A stretch of 19,035 nt of DNA from CAZLFQ01 sp964625465 (GTDB taxonomy: Bacteria; Pseudomonadota; Alphaproteobacteria; Rickettsiales; Midichloriaceae). Below, in pieces: positions 13,632-19,035 of the stretch. Below the pieces are notes generated by a model. It was given only the letters and a program-made list of their open reading frames with translations, did no database searches and had not been told where the DNA came from. Both the position numbers and the translations under genes were made by a program. Location of the stretch: assembly GCA_964625465.1 (NCBI GenBank), contig CAZVFD010000027.1:1-19035 (forward strand), in the 5' to 3' direction. The first letter of the stretch is position 1; every line of letters starts with the position of its first letter.

Positions 13632-15140
13632 CTACACTTTTAATTTTGCCACCCTGAAGCTTAATGCTTCTGCAATATGCATCTTAGTTATATTCTCGCT
13701 TTGTGCAAGGTCGGCAATAGTGCGAGCAACTCTTAGGACTCTGTTATATCCGCGCATCGATAGACCAAATTTATCTTGTGAAGACAACAACAGTTCTTTG
13801 GACTCTCTATCCAAAACGGTCACATTGTTTAATGTTTCGCCATCTGCATAAGCATTTAAAGAAATTCCTAAATCTTTGTATCTATCGAGCTGTAGCTGCC
13901 TAGCTTTGCCAACTCGTTCAGCAACTGTTGAGGTCGATTCGCTGACTTCATCTTGCTCCATTTCATGAGTAGAAAGCGCCATCACATCTACCCTTATATC
14001 AAACCTATCTAGTAATGGGCCTGATATTTTGGATTGATAATCTTCAGCACATCTTGGCACTTTTGAGCATGCATTTCTAGGGTCGCCAAAATAACCACAT
14101 TTACAAGGGTTCATTGCTGCAATAAGTTGGAATCTGGATGGATAAGTAACGTGTGAGTTAACACGTGAGATAGTTATAGTTCCTGTTTCTAAAGGTTGCC
14201 TCAATGACTCAAGAACATTTCTGTTAAACTCTGGAAGTTCATCCAAAAACAAAACCCCCAAATGTGCTAAAGTTACTTCTCCGGGTTTTGCATCTCTTCC
14301 TCCGCCTACGATTGATGGCATTGATGATGAGCAGTGCGGATCTCTGAACGGACGAGTCCTTACAATGTTGCCATTAAGAAGTTGGCCAGCGATGCTGCTA
14401 ATCATACTTACTTCTAACATCTCTTCAGTTGTAAGTGGTGGCAATAATCCTGGTAAACGTTTTGCAAGCATCGATTTTCCAGAGCCAGGGGGCCCAATCA
14501 TCATAAGGTTATGTCCGCCAGCCGCAGAAATTTCCAAGGCGCGTTTTGCAATTTTTTGACCTTTTATATCGCGTAGGTCCGGATATTTAACATTATCATT
14601 CGCAACGATTTTTTGAGGTGTAGATAAAATTTGCTGGTTCTTAAAATGATTAATCAATTCAAGTAAATTGTTTGGAGCAAGCACCTTATAATTACCTGAC
14701 CACATAGCTTCTGAGCCGTTTTCGCCAGGGCAAATTAAACCAAGTTTTTTCGAGTTTGCATTTATCGCAGCAGGAAGAACGCCGCGAATAGGATTAATTC
14801 TGCCATCTAGGGAAAGTTCCCCAAGTATTATATAGTCTTGCACCTCATGTTGCGGAACAATCTCGGCTTCTACCAAAATTCCTAGTGCGATTGCTAAATC
14901 GTAATGACTCCCTTCTTTGTGAATATCTGCAGGGGCAAGATTTACAGTTATTCTTTTCTGGGGAATTGTTAAGCCCATGCTATGAAATGCAGCGCGAATC
15001 CGTTCTTTAGATTCTGCCACCGCCTTATCAGCAAGGCCTACTATATTTATTCCAGGCATGCCTTGGGACATATGGACTTGTACATCAACATCTGTCGTAT
15101 CTACACCAACAAATTCTATAGTGTTAACTCGTGCTACCAT
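13632..15140 (-). CDS. comM: ComM/YifB-family Mg-chelatase-like AAA+ ATPase
   Basis: A 502-residue full-length member of the YifB/ComM family. ComM is a hexameric branch-migration helicase that helps integrate incoming DNA during natural transformation. It has an N-terminal Lon-protease-like ChlI domain (about 1-165), Walker A GPPGSGKS (216-223), Walker B VLFLDE (296-301), a Cys cluster CKCGYFGDP ... C ... C (C346, C348, C358, C364) likely binding zinc, LLDRFDIRVDV (376-386), and a C-terminal Mg-chelatase domain with SMRGYNRVLRVARTIADL. It is followed by dciA after one base. Whether the organism is competent cannot be judged here. Confidence 0.94.
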   Translation of the reverse strand: MVARVNTIEFVGVDTTDVDVQVHMSQGMPGINIVGLADKAVAESKERIRAAFHSMGLTIPQKRITVNLAPADIHKEGSHYDLAIALGILVEAEIVPQHEVQDYIILGELSLDGRINPIRGVLPAAINANSKKLGLICPGENGSEAMWSGNYKVLAPNNLLELINHFKNQQILSTPQKIVANDNVKYPDLRDIKGQKIAKRALEISAAGGHNLMMIGPPGSGKSMLAKRLPGLLPPLTTEEMLEVSMISSIAGQLLNGNIVRTRPFRDPHCSSSMPSIVGGGRDAKPGEVTLAHLGVLFLDELPEFNRNVLESLRQPLETGTITISRVNSHVTYPSRFQLIAAMNPCKCGYFGDPRNACSKVPRCAEDYQSKISGPLLDRFDIRVDVMALSTHEMEQDEVSESTSTVAERVGKARQLQLDRYKDLGISLNAYADGETLNNVTVLDRESKELLLSSQDKFGLSMRGYNRVLRVARTIADLAQSENITKMHIAEALSFRVAKLKV

Positions 15141-15208
15141 TTAAAAACTCATTATCGCGTTAGCAATAATCTAATAAAAATGTTAGTCTTTAGAAAGTAA
15201 TTATTTAA

Positions 15209-15224
15209 TTTATTGATCAATAAA
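15209..15224. promoter_or_regulatory. 16-base perfect palindrome upstream of the sensor kinase gene
   Basis: TTTATTGATCAATAAA reads the same on both strands and ends five bases before the kinase ATG, in the gap shared with comM. Its symmetry and place suggest a dimeric-regulator operator or a hairpin in the leader. The AT-rich background lowers confidence. Confidence 0.4.
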
Positions 15225-15229
15225 GATTT

Positions 15230-16042
15230 ATGTTTGGTGAAGGAATTGTTTGGGTGCTTTTAGTTGTAGCGACTACTATTGGTTTGTGTTTTTTATTTGC
15301 GCGAAACTATAGTAAGCAGTTAGAAATTATCCAGAAAGGCAGCCTTGCTAAATCTTTTTTTATTGAAAGAATGGGTTATGAGCTTAAGAATAGTTTGAAT
15401 GGAGTTATTGGATTTTCTCAGATGCTTGAGACAGAATTTTTTGGCTCTCTAAATCATAAACAAAAAGAGCGTGTCAGAGATATTTTTAACTCTGGTGTTC
15501 AAATGCAGAATCTAGTTAATGACTTTTTAGATTTATCGCGCGGTAAGACAGGCAAAATTGAGTTGGTAGAGACAGAGTTTGAATTTGTAGATTTGATAGA
15601 TAAAGCAATAGAAAATATTCGATACAAAATTAAAGCTAATGAGATCCACCTTGTGACGCATTTTAATCATCCAAACGTCAAGATCAAAGGTGATAAAGCA
15701 AAATTAATTCAAGTTTTAAAGAACGTAATTGATAATGCTATTAAGTTTTCAAATAAAGGTGCGCAACTTACTATTACTGACAAGAAGCAAGAGAAAAAAG
15801 ATCTGGTAATTTCAATCTCAGATTCTGGAAAAGGCATGTCTATTGATGAGATGTTAAATGCATTTGATTTCCCCGATAGTGATAGAGAGGTTTCTGGCCC
15901 ATATGGAGTTGGGCTAGGTTTGCCGCTTGCTAAGCTTTTTATTGAGATGCATGGTGGAAGTGTTTGGCTTGAGAGTGAAGAGAATATTGGTACGACGGTT
16001 TTTATTAGAATTCCAAAACGCAGAATAAGAAAAAGAAAATGA
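15230..16042 (+). CDS. Membrane sensor histidine kinase-like protein with Tyr at the phosphoacceptor site
   Basis: A 270-residue membrane protein with one N-terminal transmembrane helix (about 6-24), then a DHp domain and a full HATPase domain. The H-box that usually reads HELRTPLNAIIGF here reads YELKNSLNGVIGF: the phosphoacceptor His is Y50 (TAT at 15377-15379) and the Pro is Ser. The ATP site looks intact: N-box KNVIDNAIKFSN (N165, N169), G1 DSGKG (198-202), G2 GVGLGLPLAK (226-235). The DHp sequence (SQMLETEFFGSL, DFLDLSRGKTGKIEL) is of the alphaproteobacterial PleC/DivJ/DivL type. DivL of Caulobacter also has Tyr here. The stop overlaps ruvC as ATGA. It may act allosterically or as a phosphatase rather than by His phosphorylation. 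Confidence 0.88.
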   Translation: MFGEGIVWVLLVVATTIGLCFLFARNYSKQLEIIQKGSLAKSFFIERMGYELKNSLNGVIGFSQMLETEFFGSLNHKQKERVRDIFNSGVQMQNLVNDFLDLSRGKTGKIELVETEFEFVDLIDKAIENIRYKIKANEIHLVTHFNHPNVKIKGDKAKLIQVLKNVIDNAIKFSNKGAQLTITDKKQEKKDLVISISDSGKGMSIDEMLNAFDFPDSDREVSGPYGVGLGLPLAKLFIEMHGGSVWLESEENIGTTVFIRIPKRRIRKRK

Positions 16043-16539
16043 GAATTTTAGGCGTAGATCCAGGATTGCAGCATACAGGCTGGGGTATTATAGAGTTGTA
16101 TAACAATGCGCTGCGGTTTGTGGCGGCTGGAGTTATAAATACATCGCCGAGAGTAGAGATGGCTTATAGGCTTTTAGAAATACATGGAAGGCTGTGTGAA
16201 ATCGTAGATAAATATAATCCTGTCGAGGCGGCTATTGAAGAAACGTATGTGAACAAAAACTTTGGTAGTTCTCTTAAACTTTCTCACGCTAGAGCCGCTG
16301 CTATACTCACATTAAGCCTAAAGCATCTCACGCCTACTGAATATGCAGCTAAAACAGTTAAAAAGACTTTAGTAGGTTCAGGAAATGCCGAGAAGCAGCA
16401 AGTTATGAGTATGCTTAATCTATTGATGCCGGGTTTGAAATTATCAAGTAAGGATGCGTCAGATGCAGTAGCAATTGCTGTCTGTCATTCTAGGTTTTAC
16501 AAGCCTACTGCTCGTTTGAATATAGCCAATTCCTTATAA
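16039..16539 (+). CDS. ruvC: Holliday junction resolvase RuvC
   Basis: Endonuclease that cuts Holliday junctions symmetrically in recombination repair. At 166 residues it is the usual size. The acidic catalytic residues fit the family: D7 in GVDPGLQHTGWG, E67/E68 in AIEETYVNKN, and D139/D142 in KDASDAVAIAVCH. The start overlaps the kinase stop by four bases, an odd partnership because ruvC usually lies with ruvA/ruvB or yebC. The last 35 bases run into the 3' end of fliF on the other strand. Identification is secure. Confidence 0.96.
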   Translation: MRILGVDPGLQHTGWGIIELYNNALRFVAAGVINTSPRVEMAYRLLEIHGRLCEIVDKYNPVEAAIEETYVNKNFGSSLKLSHARAAAILTLSLKHLTPTEYAAKTVKKTLVGSGNAEKQQVMSMLNLLMPGLKLSSKDASDAVAIAVCHSRFYKPTARLNIANSL

Positions 16540-18139
16540 TTGAAACAGTCTCTTCTGGATGCTTTTCTACCATATCATTAACTTGTTTTATTAAGCTAAC
16601 TTTCCTTTTGTCTTCTGGCATTGAAAGATCGATCATCTCTTCTTCTTTTTTAATTTGTCCACCATCAGATTTACTTCCAGCTATATCCTGATTGATTATT
16701 TGCAAGGTGTCTTGAAGATCCCTATCATCTTGGTTAGATTGTCTTCGCATTTCGAGGGATCGTAGAATTACTGGTCTTACAACGAGTAATATCAACAAGA
16801 TTATGACAGTGCCTATTACTATAGTCTGGACGATATTCTCTAATTCATTTTGTAGCCATGCTAACGGTTTTTCCTTTTGAGGAAGAGTTGCGAACTCATC
16901 AGAGAATTTCATATTGATGACTTCTAAAGAATCTCCTCTTTTGGCATCAATTCCAACAGCTGAAGCAGCTAGAGATTTAATCTTAGTAAGTTCCTCTTCA
17001 GAGCGTGGGGTATAATTTATAACTACTTCATCGCTTCCTTCTTCTTTGGGCTTGGCTTCATAATTGCCGTCTACAAGAATAGCGATAGATAGTTTTTTTA
17101 TCCTGCCACTCTCACTGATTTTATTCGTAATTGTTTTAGATATCTCATAGTTCGTTACTTCATTTGTGACAGACTTGTTTTTACCGTTTGCGCCCCCGGC
17201 TCCACCCTGGGCTCCTGGCAGGTTTGTCGCAAGGCTTGTTTCGCCGCCTGATGATTCTGTTTCCGAATCATTCTCTTCAGAAGTTTTTTTAGATCGGATT
17301 ACTTGACCATCTGGGTCAAATACTTCAGAATTAATTACTTCTCTGTCAAAATTAATTTCTGCAGTCACATTTGCTTTTATCTTGCCGACCCCAACGGATT
17401 TCTCAAGCAGATCTTCTAGAATATTTTTATAACGTTCTTCGATTGAATGTTGATATTCTGCTGCTGAATCTGTTATTGCTGCCGTATTGTTTTCCTCAGA
17501 TGCTCCTAATTTTAGGGGTTTGCCACGGTTATCAACGATTGTTACGTTCTCTACTTTTAATCCTGGCACAGCAGTAGCGACCAAATGACTAATTGCTGCG
17601 ACCTCTTGTTTGGAAAGTGATTGACTGCCTCTCATTCTGAGTACAACTGAGGCGGTTGGATCCGACCCCAATTTTGAAAACAATTCTTTTTTCGGCATAA
17701 CCAAGTGCACCCTTGCATGCTCTATTGGGGTTAGGCTGCTTATTGTTCTACTCAGCTCACCTTCAAGCGCCCTTACTAGATTTACGTTATGAACGAATTG
17801 TGAAGTGCCGAGTGTTTCGTTCTTGTCGAAAATCTCATAGCCAACAAGGCTGCCAGAGCGAGGTATGCCTTCTTGTGCAAATGTCATTCTTAGCATTAAA
17901 ACTTTATTTACTGGGACAAGTAAATCTTTGCCTGAATCAGCAACATTATACGGTATCCCCATTCCTTCAAGTCTCGATATGATCAAGCTACTATCATCTG
18001 GGGTAAGGTTGGTATATAAAACTGACATCGGTGGTGTTGCGAGTTTCATAGTCAGAAAGCCAAGCAAAACAACGACAGCAACGCCGCCTGTCATAATGGC
18101 TAGGATCCTAGCTGGACTAAGGTTTTTCAGAAATTCCAT
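16505..18139 (-). CDS. fliF: Flagellar MS-ring protein FliF
   Basis: Forms the inner-membrane MS ring, base of the flagellar motor and export gate. It has 544 residues, with two membrane segments (about 13-35 and 436-458). Between them lie the ring-building domains: YTNLTPDDSSLIISRLEGMGIPY (about 41-63), GYEIFDKNETLGTSQFVHNVNL, ARVHLVMPKKELFSK and AVPGLKVENVTIVD; a Ser/Gly/Glu-rich linker (about 285-325) follows. The C-terminal ETVSIIRNWLY motif is the FliG-binding tail, so the protein is intact. Most Rickettsia lack flagella whereas Midichloria-like bacteria keep such genes. The 3' 35 bases overlap ruvC, convergently. An extended -10 element precedes it. Confidence 0.95.
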   Translation of the reverse strand: MEFLKNLSPARILAIMTGGVAVVVLLGFLTMKLATPPMSVLYTNLTPDDSSLIISRLEGMGIPYNVADSGKDLLVPVNKVLMLRMTFAQEGIPRSGSLVGYEIFDKNETLGTSQFVHNVNLVRALEGELSRTISSLTPIEHARVHLVMPKKELFSKLGSDPTASVVLRMRGSQSLSKQEVAAISHLVATAVPGLKVENVTIVDNRGKPLKLGASEENNTAAITDSAAEYQHSIEERYKNILEDLLEKSVGVGKIKANVTAEINFDREVINSEVFDPDGQVIRSKKTSEENDSETESSGGETSLATNLPGAQGGAGGANGKNKSVTNEVTNYEISKTITNKISESGRIKKLSIAILVDGNYEAKPKEEGSDEVVINYTPRSEEELTKIKSLAASAVGIDAKRGDSLEVINMKFSDEFATLPQKEKPLAWLQNELENIVQTIVIGTVIILLILLVVRPVILRSLEMRRQSNQDDRDLQDTLQIINQDIAGSKSDGGQIKKEEEMIDLSMPEDKRKVSLIKQVNDMVEKHPEETVSIIRNWLYSNEQ

Positions 18140-18171
18140 TAGTAATAAATATAGTAAACCGCAAGATTAAT

Positions 18172-18180
18172 AGTATATCA
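18172..18180 (-). promoter_or_regulatory. Extended -10 element before fliF
   Basis: On the minus strand TGATATACT (18180-18172) matches the extended -10 pattern TGnTATAAT at all but one position and lies 32 bases before the fliF ATG. The -35 region 17 bases upstream (CTCTTT) is poor, as is usual for extended -10 promoters. Confidence 0.4.
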
Positions 18181-18201
18181 AATTCTAAAGAAATAAAGAG
18201 T

Positions 18202-19035
18202 TTAATAAATGTTATGTATCACATAACATAAGCTTTCCATTTTTGAAGATTTTATCTTTTTGCAATTATCAAAAACTTCATTCGAGGATGTATAGCCATC
18301 AAACCTTATTCTGTATTTTGTAATTGTTGATGTGTTATCCACAACTAGCTTTGCGTTTTTTTTATCAACTAGCTTTTTTTCAGTTATGTCTTGCCAGAAA
18401 AGTATGGCTTTCTCTTCTGTATCAAACCCACCAATTTCCATAGACATTTTTCTGATGGCTTTAGTAGCGGGTGGTGCCTCATTTTTCTGCTGAGCTATTG
18501 CTGGCTTTTCTTCTGCCGGCACAGGTTGAATTTTAACCTCGCTACTCTTCAGATCGGTATCATCGGAAACTTTGATAGCTTCTTCAACCTTCACCTCTGA
18601 CTTTGGTGTGAATGATTCTTTGTCTTGAACTATTTTGTCTTTGATCGGAGTTAGTGGTTTGATCTCATTTGTCGTATGCGAAGTTTTGTCATCGCCAGCT
18701 GGTTTGTCGAGAGGTGTTATAGTGACCTCTTCATTAGGAACGCTAAGGAGTGGATGTTGTTCTAAAGATTTTTTAGCCTCCGTTTTCAACAGTGAATTGA
18801 TTTGCGGATTTCTAGATGAGCCAATTAGATCTCTAGCAGATGTTCCAGAATTGCCCTTAGAGTCCAGATCTGCGCCTTTATCTATTAAAATCTCAACAAT
18901 CGTAGGATGTTGAGCCATAACTGCTCTTTTTAATGGCGTGTAACCTTCGTTATCAAGAACATCAGGGCTAGCACCATACCTAAGTAGCAGTTCAGCAATC
19001 TTCCTATTGCCTGCTCGGGATGCAAAATGCAATGC
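18202..19035 (-). CDS. Ankyrin-repeat protein with C-terminal SPOR domain (5' end outside window)
   Basis: The visible 277 codons are the 3' part of a longer gene: the first codons in the window read Ala-Leu-His-Phe, the middle of an ankyrin repeat, so the TTG at 19032 is not a real start. About two and a half ankyrin repeats are visible (hallmarks IAELLLRYGASPDVLDNEGY, then VEILIDKGADLDSKG). A Lys/Glu/Pro-rich linker follows (about 92-196). The last 80 residues look like a SPOR domain: IGGFDTEEKAILFW, YRIRFDGYTSSNEVFDNC, LCYVI. SPOR domains bind peptidoglycan stripped of stem peptides, so at least the C-terminus should be periplasmic. It lies 62 bases upstream of fliF on the same strand. Confidence 0.82.
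   Translation of the reverse strand, partial: ALHFASRAGNRKIAELLLRYGASPDVLDNEGYTPLKRAVMAQHPTIVEILIDKGADLDSKGNSGTSARDLIGSSRNPQINSLLKTEAKKSLEQHPLLSVPNEEVTITPLDKPAGDDKTSHTTNEIKPLTPIKDKIVQDKESFTPKSEVKVEEAIKVSDDTDLKSSEVKIQPVPAEEKPAIAQQKNEAPPATKAIRKMSMEIGGFDTEEKAILFWQDITEKKLVDKKNAKLVVDNTSTITKYRIRFDGYTSSNEVFDNCKKIKSSKMESLCYVIHNIY

Noticed and set aside
18211..18227. Hairpin GTTATGT-ATC-ACATAAC near the end of the ankyrin-SPOR gene.
   Set aside because: It lies inside the coding sequence encoding the SPOR terminus and has no U-tract; most likely coincidental.
83..19032. Many additional open frames opposite or out of frame with the genes above, for example minus-strand frames inside hemE, dnaB and yebC, and plus-strand frames inside comM and fliF.
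   Set aside because: Each lies inside a well-supported conserved gene, has no recognisable motif and shows composition typical of shadow frames.

Overview
The window looks like a chromosomal segment of an AT-rich alphaproteobacterium, most likely a flagellated member of the Rickettsiales (Midichloria-like lineages fit best). The grounds are low GC by eye, the Rickettsia-like YebC N-terminus, a short-form Psd, a DciA-type helicase loader, tightly overlapping genes, an ankyrin protein and a flagellar fliF, which Rickettsia sensu stricto usually lacks. The taxonomic placement is inference from gene content only.

Layout. 1-2588 (+): hemE (haem synthesis) overlaps dnaB (replicative helicase). 2594-3971 (+): three small, mutually related, cysteine-patterned proteins of unknown function. 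3981-5509 (-): nuoC (complex I) followed by ubiA (ubiquinone synthesis), with a 10-N assembly gap in the last codons of nuoC. 5626-6342 (+): yebC. 6404-7138 (-): a secreted VanX-type D-Ala-D-Ala dipeptidase with a good promoter. 7281-10757 (-): a compact operon psd-pssA-trpF-like-GATase-rluB, making phosphatidylethanolamine and carrying three unrelated activities. 10835-12063 (+): a LOG-family phosphoribohydrolase and dapB, divergent from psd with overlapping promoters. 12060-12881 (-): an accessory gene resembling class III nucleotidyl cyclase domains. 12882-13153: a non-coding stretch packed with inverted repeats. 13154-15140 (-): comM and dciA. 15230-16539 (+): a short membrane sensor kinase and ruvC. 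16505-18139 (-): fliF. 18202-19035 (-): the 3' part of an ankyrin-repeat protein ending in a SPOR domain.

Functional links: dnaB and dciA encode the helicase and its probable loader; ruvC and comM act in recombination and branch migration; ubiA and nuoC serve quinone-dependent respiration; dapB, the dipeptidase and the SPOR protein all touch peptidoglycan, so a cell wall is probably present; psd/pssA supply PE. The most unusual items are the three-member four-cysteine family next to dnaB, a histidine kinase whose phosphoacceptor His is Tyr (as in Caulobacter DivL), the hairpin-rich element beside the cyclase-like gene, a TrpF homologue lacking parts of its phosphate-binding signature, and the ankyrin-SPOR fusion. 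No tRNA, rRNA, CRISPR array or transposase gene was seen.
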